Below are positions 50,587 to 59,847 of a stretch of DNA of 64,000 nucleotides, one piece after another. Both the position numbers and the translations under genes were made by a program. Under the pieces are notes generated by a model. That model made no database searches. It saw only the letters and a program-made list of their open reading frames with translations, and was not told where the DNA came from. The DNA lies in assembly GCA_037890055.1 (NCBI GenBank), contig JBBKBD010000009.1; one strand, written 5' to 3'. The stretch comes from Mediannikoviicoccus sp037890055. Its GTDB lineage: Bacteria > Bacillota > Clostridia > Tissierellales > Peptoniphilaceae. Numbering within the stretch: position 1 is the stretch's first letter; the number at the start of each line of letters is the position of its first letter.

Positions 50587-51963
50587 CTAATTTAAACTTT
50601 CAAGTTCGATCTCTTTATTCAATAGTTTTAATTCTTTTAGCATAAATGCTAGTGTTAATAAAAATGAAATTGTATCTGCAATTGGATAGGTCAACCAAAC
50701 TCCGTTAAGTCCTAAAAATCTTGGAACAATTATTAATACCGGTAATAGTACTAGTAACTGACGTGACAGTGATAGCACAATTCCTCTAACGGCCTTTCCA
50801 GTAGCTTGGAAGTAGTTGGCAGAAATAATTTGGAAACCTACAACTGGATTTGCAAGGGAGCTTAATCTTAAACATGAAACTGCTCCTGGCATTACCTTGT
50901 CGATGTCCTTTGCGTTCATTATAAATGCCTTTATCAATGTCTCTGGTATAAACATCATAGCTAGGTAGGTCAATGTCATATAAATTGTTGCAACTATGCA
51001 AGCAAGTTTAAAAGCTTCTTTAACTCTGTCATGTTTTTTTGCACCATAGTTAAAACCTATAATAGGTTGGCTTCCTTGATTTAAACCAAATATTGGCATA
51101 AATGCCACTGTGGAAATACTATGCATAATTCCCATGGCTGCAATAGCTTGGTCATCACCATAATGATTTACTTGAAGATTAAATACAACAATTACTAAAG
51201 ATGCTGCAATTTGCATTCCAAATGGAGCAAGTCCTAATGCGATTATCTCTTTAACTACAGGTAGTTCCAATCTCAAATTTTCTCTCTTCAACTTCAAAGA
51301 GGTCTTTTTTCCTAAGAAGAAAGCAAATACCCAAATCATTGAAAGATATTGTCCGATAATAGTTGCCAGTGCTGCACCTTTAACTCCCATGCCCATTAAA
51401 ATAACAAATACATAGTCAAGAATAATATTTGTTATGGCGCCGATTAACATGGTACCCATGGCAGTTGAGGGACTTCCTTCACCTCTTATAAAGAAGTTCA
51501 TCCCAAAGCCCAGTAGCTGTGCGGGGATACCTATTGCTATTATTGCCAAGTATTCAGAGGAAATTGGAAGAAGAGCTTCACTTGAGCCAAGTTTTCTAAG
51601 GATTGCTTCTGGAAATAATAAAATTATTGTAGTTAGTACAACAGAAAGTATAAATTGCAGTGTAAATGACTGTCCAAGTATCTTTTCCGATTGTTTTAAT
51701 CTTCCCTGCCCCATTCTTATAGAAGAAAGGGAGTTACCGCCCATACCAATAAGCATTGAGAAAGCCATTATAATTAAACTTACGGGATAAGTTAGATGGA
51801 CTCCTGCAATGGCAAGAGAGCTTACCTGTCCCAAGAATATTTTATCAACTACATTGTATAGTGCATTAACTAACATACCTATAATTGCAGGTACTGAAAA
51901 CTTTATTAATAATTTTTTTATATCTTCTTCGCCAAGTAATTTATTCTTTTCAATTTTTTCCAT
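50587..51963 (-). CDS. MATE-family multidrug/metabolite exporter
   Basis: The 458-residue protein has twelve predicted transmembrane helices in two homologous halves. PAIIGMLVNALYNVVDKIFLGQ in helix 1, IGMGGNSLSSIRMGQG and GLNQGSQPIIGFNYGAKK mark the NorM/DinF-like family. It exports drugs or metabolites in exchange for Na+ or H+. GGGGTGAATT precedes the ATG. It is monocistronic. A second MATE gene lies at the right edge of the window. Confidence 0.92.
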   Translation of the reverse strand: MEKIEKNKLLGEEDIKKLLIKFSVPAIIGMLVNALYNVVDKIFLGQVSSLAIAGVHLTYPVSLIIMAFSMLIGMGGNSLSSIRMGQGRLKQSEKILGQSFTLQFILSVVLTTIILLFPEAILRKLGSSEALLPISSEYLAIIAIGIPAQLLGFGMNFFIRGEGSPSTAMGTMLIGAITNIILDYVFVILMGMGVKGAALATIIGQYLSMIWVFAFFLGKKTSLKLKRENLRLELPVVKEIIALGLAPFGMQIAASLVIVVFNLQVNHYGDDQAIAAMGIMHSISTVAFMPIFGLNQGSQPIIGFNYGAKKHDRVKEAFKLACIVATIYMTLTYLAMMFIPETLIKAFIMNAKDIDKVMPGAVSCLRLSSLANPVVGFQIISANYFQATGKAVRGIVLSLSRQLLVLLPVLIIVPRFLGLNGVWLTYPIADTISFLLTLAFMLKELKLLNKEIELESLN

Positions 51964-52080
51964 AATTCACCCCATACATTTTTTATTTCTTTAAAACACA
52001 ATAATAAATTCTAACACAGATTTGAGTTTATTACAAAGAAAGAGGGTAAATAATAATAAAGTAAAGAGAGGGTGGGCGAT

Positions 52081-52323
52081 ATGAAACTTTTATTACAGTC
52101 TAGTAACGACTTTTTAACTACAACTGTTAAAGCTATTTTAAAAGACAATATGATTAATTATATTGATAGCGAGGCAGACTTAGATGGTTATTTAAATATA
52201 ATGGGGGCCAGTGTTATAAAAAATGAAAGTATTTTTGTTGATGAAAGTGATTTTGAAAGGGCCTATTCATTGGTGCAAGAATTTTTAGATTATAAACCTG
52301 AGGACAATGATATTTTTGAATAA
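52081..52323 (+). CDS. DUF2007-type putative signal-transducing protein
   Basis: The 80-residue product starts at ATG 52081 after GAGGGTGG; an in-frame GTG at 52072 is inside that site. It has the ferredoxin-like DUF2007 pattern (two beta-alpha-beta units, KLLLQSSNDFLTTTVK and VDESDFERAYSLVQEF) found in small cytoplasmic proteins of unknown, possibly regulatory, role. It stands between MATE and the maltodextrin operon. Confidence 0.7.
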   Translation: MKLLLQSSNDFLTTTVKAILKDNMINYIDSEADLDGYLNIMGASVIKNESIFVDESDFERAYSLVQEFLDYKPEDNDIFE

Positions 52324-52374
52324 AGAAATAAATATTATTAAAAATTGAAAAATAAATTAAAATTAAATTGGAAT

Positions 52375-52419
52375 AAAGCGCTACTTGCTATTCACAAAAA
52401 ACATTTTATAGTATATGAT
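52375..52419 (+). promoter_or_regulatory. Promoter of the maltodextrin operon with a possible catabolite/LacI-type site
   Basis: TTCACA (52391-52396) and TATGAT (52414-52419) are 17 bases apart. AAAGCGCT at 52375-52382, just upstream, matches the core of CcpA/LacI-type operators (TGAAAGCGCTTTCA) but the outer bases do not fit well. Confidence 0.5.
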
Positions 52420-52478
52420 TAATATGAAACGAATACAAATGTGTAATAAAAAATCGTTTTCAACAACAGGAGGATTAT

Positions 52479-53813
52479 ATGAAGAAAAAAATTTCAAAAA
52501 TTTTAGCTCTTACATTAGGAGCGACAATGCTTTTTACTGCATGTGGTAAAAAGACAGGCGGCGGAACGCAAGATTCTACTGCACAGGTGGAGTCGGAAGG
52601 TATTAAAGCTGAAATAACTGTACAAGTGGAAAAGGACTGGAAGGACTACTATCAAAAAGCTGTAGATAAAGTTCTTGAAAAAAATCCTGATTCAAAAATC
52701 AACCTAAAAGAAATTGGTTCATTTGACCACTTAGACATATTAAAGAGTACAGATGCTACAAACCCTGACTTTGCAGATGTATTTGCACTACCACTAGATA
52801 GATTCACAGATCTTGTAAGCCAAGATGTTTTAGGAGCTGTGAATGCACCGGCAATGGCAAAGAAAATTGGTGGATATGACAACTTTGACGAAAGCCTTGG
52901 TGGATTCTTTAAAGATGGCGAAGACTATTTAGGATTTCCTTTTAACATTGAAACCCTAGTAACATATGTTAATAAGGCAAACGCAGAAAAAGCTGGCATC
53001 GACTATGAAAAACCTATCGAATTAAACGATATAAAAGATCCAGCAAATGTTCTACTACCATTCTTTGATGCTTGGTTTGGTGTTGCATCTACAAACTCAG
53101 CTGGAATTTCTTTACTAAAAGAAGAGAACGGCAAGTTTGAATCAGATATGACAAAAGATTTTAAAGACCTAAGCAAAGATCAACAAAAATTATTTGAATC
53201 CCTATACCAATACTGGAAGAAACATAACGAAGCAAATTCACCATTATTCTCAGGAGAAGATGAAGGCTGGGCATATATCGGTGACGAATTCACTACAGGT
53301 GGATCAGGTGTTATTAGACTTGGTGGACCATGGGAATTAAATGACAATGTTGAAAAGGCTGGAGAAAATCTTGAAATTTATCCAATTAATCACATTACAA
53401 TAAATGGAAAACCACTTTCACACTGGCAAGGTGGATGGGCAATGGCAATAAACGCAAGAATCGAAGATGACGCAGACAAGAAGGCACTTGCTGAAAACTT
53501 TATTATGGAACTTGTTAGACCAGAAAATGCTGCAGAATTATTTAAAGCAACAGGAAAAATACTTCCAAATGTATCTGCTGAGGACTATGATAAGACAGAC
53601 CTTCCAGAATTAGACAAAAAGGTTATTAAAAATGTTATAGACTCTTATGCTATATCAGAACCAAGACCAATCTTCAAAGAGTATGGAAATGTTTGGGACA
53701 CTTGGAAAAACGCAATTCTTTCATGGAATAATGTTAAACCTGCAAATGCTGAAGAAGCATACAAGGAACTTAACGCATCATTTAAATCTATGATGGAAAA
53801 TATAGGTAACTAA
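52479..53813 (+). CDS. malE: Maltodextrin ABC transporter substrate-binding lipoprotein (MalE-like)
   Basis: This is a 444-residue family 1 extracellular solute-binding lipoprotein. The signal peptide ends with the lipobox FTAC (lipidated Cys22). ADVFALPLDRF, GWAYIGDEFT and HWQGGWAMAINAR are typical of maltose/oligosaccharide-binding proteins of Firmicutes. The next genes encode MalF/G-like permeases, a MalK-type ATPase and a 4-alpha-glucanotransferase, which define maltodextrins as substrate. AGGAGG precedes the ATG. A hairpin after the stop probably reduces expression of the permeases relative to this gene. Confidence 0.88.
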   Translation: MKKKISKILALTLGATMLFTACGKKTGGGTQDSTAQVESEGIKAEITVQVEKDWKDYYQKAVDKVLEKNPDSKINLKEIGSFDHLDILKSTDATNPDFADVFALPLDRFTDLVSQDVLGAVNAPAMAKKIGGYDNFDESLGGFFKDGEDYLGFPFNIETLVTYVNKANAEKAGIDYEKPIELNDIKDPANVLLPFFDAWFGVASTNSAGISLLKEENGKFESDMTKDFKDLSKDQQKLFESLYQYWKKHNEANSPLFSGEDEGWAYIGDEFTTGGSGVIRLGGPWELNDNVEKAGENLEIYPINHITINGKPLSHWQGGWAMAINARIEDDADKKALAENFIMELVRPENAAELFKATGKILPNVSAEDYDKTDLPELDKKVIKNVIDSYAISEPRPIFKEYGNVWDTWKNAILSWNNVKPANAEEAYKELNASFKSMMENIGN

Positions 53814-53823
53814 TAATAAATTA

Positions 53824-53842
53824 GCCGGGGATTTTCCCCGGT
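53824..53842 (+). terminator. Intra-operon hairpin (partial terminator)
   Basis: CCGGGG-ATTTT-CCCCGG is a perfect hairpin followed by TTAATATTT, a weak T tract. It lies between the binding-protein gene and the membrane genes, a typical place for differential expression by attenuation or mRNA stabilisation. Confidence 0.65.
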
Positions 53843-53861
53843 TAATATTTAGGAGTAAAAG

Positions 53862-54275
53862 TTGAAAAGTGAAAAACATATTACAAAAATACTAATAACA
53901 GCTATATCAATTATAATACTCTCCTCATTCGAAGCATTTATTAAGGGAAAGTCACTGGTACTTTTTAATTTATTTCAGAGTAAAACAGGAGGGGACATAG
54001 TGGATTATCTAAACTTTATTATGCTCAATTACTTTTTAGATATACTGGAACCTCTAATTATATCTTTGTTTTTAGTATTTGCCACAAAAAAACTTCAAGT
54101 AAACAGACTTGTGAAATTTGTCCTTGGAGGAATGGTGGTGGCAAAGTTAGTACTTAAAATTACCAAGTTGGAATTTAACTCCATATTTTTCTACTTGGAA
54201 ATTTTATTATATCTATTGTTTTTTTACTTTATCATAACAATACCAATATATAGTGAGGATAAAAATGAACTATAA
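53862..54275 (+). CDS. Small membrane protein of the maltodextrin operon
   Basis: This 137-residue protein uses a TTG start (53862) six bases after AGGAG. It has four hydrophobic segments (around 10-25, 45-70, 80-100 and 110-130). I do not recognise a family. The end overlaps the malF start by 11 bases, so it belongs to the transport operon. An accessory subunit is possible but is only inferred from position. Confidence 0.65.
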   Translation: MKSEKHITKILITAISIIILSSFEAFIKGKSLVLFNLFQSKTGGDIVDYLNFIMLNYFLDILEPLIISLFLVFATKKLQVNRLVKFVLGGMVVAKLVLKITKLEFNSIFFYLEILLYLLFFYFIITIPIYSEDKNEL

Positions 54276-56280
54276 ATTAGAAATTAGGGATAGTTTTGGA
54301 AATGTCCATGAGAGAAAGAATCAATATATTTTGGACTCTATAAAAAGTGGAGATGGACATGTGGATGAAAAAACACATCCCTATAACAAAAAACTAGAAG
54401 AGTTTAAAAGGGCTGAAAAAACTTTTCTTGATTCATTAAAAACTGTTGATGCACATATTAAAGATAGTGATAGCAATAGTATAAAAGAATTAAAGAAAAG
54501 ACTTTATAAAGCTGAGATGAAAAAAGATTTTTATGGCAAATATCTGGATTTGACATATTCTGCAGTTCTTAGATATGAAATTGCAAAGGCTGAACTAGAT
54601 CAAATTCCTGCCATAATAAATCACTATGACGAGTTGAATGAAAAACTTATTGAAAGTGAAGAAAGACTCAAAAAATTAGATCCTAACGAATTAAAAAAAG
54701 TAGAACAAGAAATTGAATTAAAGAGAAAAGAACAAATAAAGAAATTTCATCAAAAGACAGATGAGATAAACAGAAAATATAAAGAAGGACTTATTTCTAA
54801 AAAAGCGCAAAAAACTGAAGGTAAAATTGCCATAAGAGAGCATAAAGAAAAGTTAAATGAAATTGAACTTTTAAACGAGAGTAAGTCATTAAAAGAAACT
54901 ATTGAAAATTTAAAATACAGAAAAAAAATAGACGTAAAGTCTATGGATAATGTACTTGAGTCCTACATTTCAAATATTAGAAGAAAGACTCCTGTGGAAA
55001 CGGAACAAAAGAAACCATTTTTAAGTTATTTAACAGCGGTTTTACCAGGACTTGGCCAACTGCTAAATGGACAAAAGATGAAGGCGTTTTTGTTTTTCCT
55101 TGGAAGTTTATTCATATATTTAATTGCAATACCATATGCCCTTGGCTTTGGTAACTATCAAGGAGATGGAATTGCGGGGCTAATCACCTTGGCTGAAGGT
55201 GGAAGAAGGCTCGACAGGTCAATTATGTTTATGATTGAAGGAATTATTGCCATAATTTTAGTGGTTTTTGCCATAGGCATATTTGTAATGTCCTTTAAAG
55301 ATGTACACAAAGTTGAAAAAGATAAAATAAATGGAATAAGACCAAGAAACTGGTTTGAAACAAAAGAAATTATTGGAACAGATGGTTTTCCATACTTGGT
55401 ATCTTCACCAGGATACCTCCTTACCATATTTATAGTGCTTATTCCAATTATTACAGCAATATTAATTTCATTTACAAACCTAGATCCAAATCATCAATCA
55501 AAATTCACATGGATTGGAATTGAAAACTATAAGATTTTATTCCTGGGAAGAGGAGTAGCTGGAAAAGCCTTTTGGTTAATTCTATTTTGGACACTGGTTT
55601 GGACTCTAGGAGCAACAACTCTTGCAATAGCAATTGGATTTATTTTGGCACTTCTTGCAAACCAAGAGAGAATTAAAGGAAAGCCTATTTTTAGAACAAT
55701 TTATCTATTACCATGGGCAGTGCCTGCATTTATTACAATAATGTTCTTCTCTCTAATGGTTGGAAGGCAGGGGCCAATTACAGAGCTATTTAAAAATGTA
55801 TTTAATATTACGCTGGATGTTAAATCAAATCCAACACTTACAAGAATTTCCCTAATACTATTACAGGGATGGTTAGGTTCATCTTATATATTCTTATTGT
55901 CAACAGGTGTATTACAGGGGATTTCTAAGGATTTATACGAAAGTGCAGACATTGATGGAGCCACAGGTCTTCAAAAGACTTGGAGAATTACAATACCACT
56001 TGTACTATTCCAAACAGCTCCACTACTAATTAGTCAATACACTTTTAACTTTAACAACTTTTCCATTATATATCTGTTTAATGGAGGAGGGCCATTCAAT
56101 CCAAGTAAGTATGGAAACCTTGCTGGGTCTTCGGACATTTTAATTTCATATATTTACAAGCTTACTATGGAATCAAATTATCAGGCCCTTGGTGCTGCCA
56201 TAAGTATATTGATTTCATTGGTGTTAATGTTCTTTGCCTACATTGGATTTAAGAACACTAAAGCCTTTAAGGAGAGTTAA
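54265..56280 (+). CDS. malF: Maltodextrin ABC permease MalF-like with a long N-terminal coiled-coil extension
   Basis: The start at ATG 54265 follows GTGAGGA. The 671-residue protein has an unusual N-terminal part: residues 1-240 are a cytoplasmic Lys/Glu-rich coiled coil, and about 250-350 carry extra membrane segments (FLSYLTAVLPGLGQLLNGQ, then FLFFLGSLFIYLIAI). The MalF permease core starts near residue 375 and ends with the ABC inner-membrane-component EAA loop ESADIDGATGLQKTWRITIP near residue 558. The usual core length is about 300 residues. The gene lies in line with MalG and MalK. The extension probably interacts with cytoplasmic or wall proteins; that is inferred. Confidence 0.85.
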   Translation: MNYKLEIRDSFGNVHERKNQYILDSIKSGDGHVDEKTHPYNKKLEEFKRAEKTFLDSLKTVDAHIKDSDSNSIKELKKRLYKAEMKKDFYGKYLDLTYSAVLRYEIAKAELDQIPAIINHYDELNEKLIESEERLKKLDPNELKKVEQEIELKRKEQIKKFHQKTDEINRKYKEGLISKKAQKTEGKIAIREHKEKLNEIELLNESKSLKETIENLKYRKKIDVKSMDNVLESYISNIRRKTPVETEQKKPFLSYLTAVLPGLGQLLNGQKMKAFLFFLGSLFIYLIAIPYALGFGNYQGDGIAGLITLAEGGRRLDRSIMFMIEGIIAIILVVFAIGIFVMSFKDVHKVEKDKINGIRPRNWFETKEIIGTDGFPYLVSSPGYLLTIFIVLIPIITAILISFTNLDPNHQSKFTWIGIENYKILFLGRGVAGKAFWLILFWTLVWTLGATTLAIAIGFILALLANQERIKGKPIFRTIYLLPWAVPAFITIMFFSLMVGRQGPITELFKNVFNITLDVKSNPTLTRISLILLQGWLGSSYIFLLSTGVLQGISKDLYESADIDGATGLQKTWRITIPLVLFQTAPLLISQYTFNFNNFSIIYLFNGGGPFNPSKYGNLAGSSDILISYIYKLTMESNYQALGAAISILISLVLMFFAYIGFKNTKAFKES

Positions 56281-56283
56281 GTG

Positions 56284-57174
56284 ATGAAGAAAAATAAAGA
56301 AAAAAAATTACATCTTTCTGATAGCCAACCACTGGACACCATTGGAGTTATAAGTTTAGTAATCTCTTATATTATTTTAATAACTTGGGCGATACTAATC
56401 ATATGGCCACTTGCCATAATGATCATATCCAGTTTTAATGGTGGACAGAGCAGATATATTTCCCTTTCAGGAAATTTCAAGTTTTCATTTAGACATTTTC
56501 AATATCTATTCAAGGAAACATATTTTTTGAAATGGGTTAAAAATACAATTGTAATTGCTGTATCAACCTCAATCTTAACCTTGATTATAGTTTCATTCAC
56601 AGGCTATGCATATTCAAGATATAGATTCAAAGGCAAAAAGGGAAGTTTAATGGCGATTATGTTAATTCAAACCATACCTGCATTTGCAGGAATAACAGCT
56701 TACTACGCAATCCACTCAATCGTAAGTGGAATAATTCCGGTTTTCTCAAGAACAGTAATGCTTATTCTAATCTATTCCGGTGGAGGAATTGCATCAAACA
56801 CCTTTATATTAAAGGGATATATCGATTCAATTTCAAAGGAACTGGATGAAGCTGCAAAGATTGACGGATGTTCAAGCTTTAAATTGTATAGACTTATAAT
56901 TATGCCAATTGCAAGGCCAATGCTTGCCATAATAGCCCTATGGTCATTTATAGGACCATTTATGGACTATATGTTACCAAAGATACTTTTGACAAATCCA
57001 TCAGAGTACACTTTGGCAACGGGACTATACACATTGATAAGTGATGTTAGAACAATGAATGCACCTGCCTTTGCTGCAGGAGGGCTATTAACAGCTATAC
57101 CTATAATTATTTTATTTATCAGCCTACAAAACCAACTTGTTTCAGGACTAAGTAGCGGTTCAGTTAAAGGCTAG
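56284..57174 (+). CDS. malG: Maltodextrin ABC permease MalG-like
   Basis: This 296-residue permease has six transmembrane helices and the EAA loop DEAAKIDGCSSFKLYRLIIMP, typical of MalG/CUT1. A GTG at 56281 precedes the ATG directly; AAGGAGAG sits before both. It pairs with MalF and docks onto MalK. Confidence 0.9.
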   Translation: MKKNKEKKLHLSDSQPLDTIGVISLVISYIILITWAILIIWPLAIMIISSFNGGQSRYISLSGNFKFSFRHFQYLFKETYFLKWVKNTIVIAVSTSILTLIIVSFTGYAYSRYRFKGKKGSLMAIMLIQTIPAFAGITAYYAIHSIVSGIIPVFSRTVMLILIYSGGGIASNTFILKGYIDSISKELDEAAKIDGCSSFKLYRLIIMPIARPMLAIIALWSFIGPFMDYMLPKILLTNPSEYTLATGLYTLISDVRTMNAPAFAAGGLLTAIPIIILFISLQNQLVSGLSSGSVKG

Positions 57175-57182
57175 GAGGAAAT

Positions 57183-58268
57183 ATGAGAGTATTATTAAAA
57201 AATCTTGGTAAAAAATATGAAGGTAGAGATAAATTTACCATTAGAAATATAAGCTTAGAGATTAAAGACAAAGAATTTTGTGTAATTCTTGGACCATCAG
57301 GATGTGGTAAGTCAACGCTTCTAAGAATGATTGCAGGGCTTACTTCAATTACGGAAGGTGAACTTTACTTTGGAGACAAACTTATGAACAGAGTGCTTCC
57401 AAAAGACAGAGATATTGCAATGGTATTTCAATCCTATGCACTTTATCCACACCTTACTGTTTATGACAACATGGCTTTTTCTCTTAAGATGAAAAAGGAA
57501 AGAAAAGAAGTTATTCACGAAAGAGTTATGGAAGCAGCAAAGATTCTTCAAATTGAAGATTATCTTTATTCAAGACCATCAGATATCTCAGGGGGACAAA
57601 GACAAAGGGTTGCCCTTGGTAGAGCCATGGTTAGAAAACCAAATGTATTCTTGATGGACGAGCCACTTTCAAACCTGGATGCAAAACTAAGAGAGCACAT
57701 GAGAGTTGAACTCGTTAGACTACATCAAAGACTTGAAACCACTTCAATATATGTAACCCATGACCAAACTGAAGCCATGACCATGGCGGATAAAATAATC
57801 CTTTTAGATAAAGGTAAAATTCAACAATTTGGTACACCAAAAGAATTTTATGACAAGCCACAAAATCTATTTGTAGCAGGATTTATCGGATCACCTACCA
57901 TGAATATAGTCAAGGGAAAGATGGATGGTAAAAAGTTTGTTTCTGAATTTAAGAATGTTGTGGTTACTCCAAGTGAAGAAGACCTTAAATATCTAAAGGA
58001 ATACGACGGCAAAGATGTTTATATGGGAATAAGATCAGAAAGATTTTTAGCAAAGAAGTCTGAAGAAAATTCATTTGAAGCAAAGGTAGAAGTAATAGAG
58101 ATGCTTGGAAAGGAAAAACTACTTCATGTAAGAACAAAGGGAGATCACGAAATGGTAGTGTCTCAACCTGGTCACTATAAATATGAAGTTGGGGAGTATC
58201 ACAACTTTACCTTTGACTTAGACGCGCTTCACTTCTTTGATTATGAAACAGAAGAGAGAATTAATTAA
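57183..58268 (+). CDS. malK: CUT1-family ABC ATPase (MalK/UgpC/MsmX type)
   Basis: The 361-residue ATPase has Walker A GPSGCGKST, Q-loop VFQSYALYPH, signature SGGQRQRVALGRA, Walker B VFLMDEPLSNLDAK and the His-switch YVTHDQTEAM. A C-terminal OB-like regulatory domain (about 235-361) is as in MalK. It energises the MalFG permease. AGGAGGA precedes the ATG. Such ATPases may serve more than one sugar transporter. Confidence 0.93.
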   Translation: MRVLLKNLGKKYEGRDKFTIRNISLEIKDKEFCVILGPSGCGKSTLLRMIAGLTSITEGELYFGDKLMNRVLPKDRDIAMVFQSYALYPHLTVYDNMAFSLKMKKERKEVIHERVMEAAKILQIEDYLYSRPSDISGGQRQRVALGRAMVRKPNVFLMDEPLSNLDAKLREHMRVELVRLHQRLETTSIYVTHDQTEAMTMADKIILLDKGKIQQFGTPKEFYDKPQNLFVAGFIGSPTMNIVKGKMDGKKFVSEFKNVVVTPSEEDLKYLKEYDGKDVYMGIRSERFLAKKSEENSFEAKVEVIEMLGKEKLLHVRTKGDHEMVVSQPGHYKYEVGEYHNFTFDLDALHFFDYETEERIN

Positions 58269-58283
58269 TAGCAGGAAGGTGTT

Positions 58284-59801
58284 ATGCTAGACGAAAAATA
58301 TAATTTTAAAAAAATTAGTGAAAATAGAACTTCGGGTGTTCTTCTTCATGTAACTTCACTACCAAATGAATTTGGCATAGGAAGCCTTGGAGAAGAATCT
58401 AGAGAATTTATTAGAAAGCTAAACCAGGCAGGACAAACTTGGTGGCAAATACTACCAATAGGCCCAACTGGGTACGGTGACTCACCATATCAATCTTTTT
58501 CAAGTTATGCAGGTAATCCCTATTTAATAAATTTAGACTATTTAAAAAACTGTTCTCTACTGACTCATGAAGAGATAGAATATGTAAAGTCATTATACGA
58601 TAACGAAAGAGTTGACTTTGGAAAGTTATATCATGAAAGATTTGATACTTTAAAAAAGGCCTATGAGAGATTTAATACTTCATCACTAACATTCGAATCC
58701 TTCTGTAGAGAAAATAGTTTTTGGTTAAATGACTATGCACTATTTATGACCTTGAAAGATATAAATGAAGGAAGACCTTGGCAGCAGTGGGAAGACAAAT
58801 ATAAATTTAGGCATGAAGAAGCATTAGAAGAGTTTGAGAACAATAACTTTTCGAAGGTGAACTTCTATAGATTTTTACAATTTCAATTCTTTAGTCAATG
58901 GGACGGCCTAAAGCATTACGCCCATGAGCATGGAATAAAAATAGTTGGTGACTTACCAATATACGTTGCAGAAGACAGCTGCGACTGTTGGGCAAACCCA
59001 GAACTTTTCTCGCTAGATGAAAACTTAAAACCGATTTGGGTTGGGGGATGTCCTCCAGACGGATTTTCAGAAGATGGACAACTTTGGGGTAACCCTTGTT
59101 ACGACTGGGATTATCACGAAGAGACTGAATACAATTGGTGGGTAAATAGATTCAAGTGGCTATTTGGACTATTTGACTGCATAAGAATTGACCACTTCAG
59201 AGGCTTTGAATCCTATTGGAGAATACCGGCGGGAGACGACACCGCAAGAAATGGTTCATGGATACAGGGCCCTGGTATGAAGCTGTTCTCAAAGTTAAAA
59301 GATGAACTTGGAGAACTTCCTATTATCGCAGAAGATTTAGGCTATATGACTGAAGAGGTTTATCAATTTAGAAAAGACACAGGCTTTCCTGGAATGAAAA
59401 TTTTATTATTTGCCTTTAGTCCCGACGCATCATCAGACTATCTTCCACATAACATAGATAGAGACTTTGTTGTGTACCCGTCCACCCACGACTCAGATAC
59501 AATAATGGGATGGATTAAAGATTATAACCAAGAGGAAGTTGAGTTTGCAAAGAAATATCTAAACTTAACTGAGGATGAAGGTTTGAATTGGGGAATGATT
59601 AGAGGTGCAATGACCTCCGTTGCAGATATGGCAATTTTTCAAATGCAAGACATTTTAGGCTTCGATAATGGAACTAGAATGAATTATCCAGGAACTGCAT
59701 CGGGTAACTGGACATGGAGAATGAAACATGGAGAGTTTTCTGATGAACTAATAGAAAAATTAAAATTTTACACCCACATGAGTGGAAGAATTAAAAAATA
59801 A
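58284..59801 (+). CDS. malQ: 4-alpha-glucanotransferase (amylomaltase)
   Basis: The 505-residue GH77 enzyme transfers maltooligosaccharyl units and releases glucose. Catalytic residues appear in CIRIDHFRGFESYWRIP (nucleophile Asp), IIAEDLGYM (acid/base Glu) and STHDSDTIMGW (stabilising Asp). The length and the N-terminal SGVLLHVTSLPNEFGIGSLG are canonical. It is the last gene of the maltodextrin operon. No maltodextrin phosphorylase is present in this window. Confidence 0.95.
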   Translation: MLDEKYNFKKISENRTSGVLLHVTSLPNEFGIGSLGEESREFIRKLNQAGQTWWQILPIGPTGYGDSPYQSFSSYAGNPYLINLDYLKNCSLLTHEEIEYVKSLYDNERVDFGKLYHERFDTLKKAYERFNTSSLTFESFCRENSFWLNDYALFMTLKDINEGRPWQQWEDKYKFRHEEALEEFENNNFSKVNFYRFLQFQFFSQWDGLKHYAHEHGIKIVGDLPIYVAEDSCDCWANPELFSLDENLKPIWVGGCPPDGFSEDGQLWGNPCYDWDYHEETEYNWWVNRFKWLFGLFDCIRIDHFRGFESYWRIPAGDDTARNGSWIQGPGMKLFSKLKDELGELPIIAEDLGYMTEEVYQFRKDTGFPGMKILLFAFSPDASSDYLPHNIDRDFVVYPSTHDSDTIMGWIKDYNQEEVEFAKKYLNLTEDEGLNWGMIRGAMTSVADMAIFQMQDILGFDNGTRMNYPGTASGNWTWRMKHGEFSDELIEKLKFYTHMSGRIKK

Positions 59802-59803
59802 TA

Positions 59804-59847
59804 AAAAACTGTTGGATGACTTTTATCATTCAACAGTTTTCTTTTTA
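59804..59847. terminator. Bidirectional terminator between malQ and the ClC gene
   Basis: AAAACTGTTG and CAACAGTTTT form the stem, extended by ATGA/TCAT, with A and T runs on the two sides. Confidence 0.85.
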
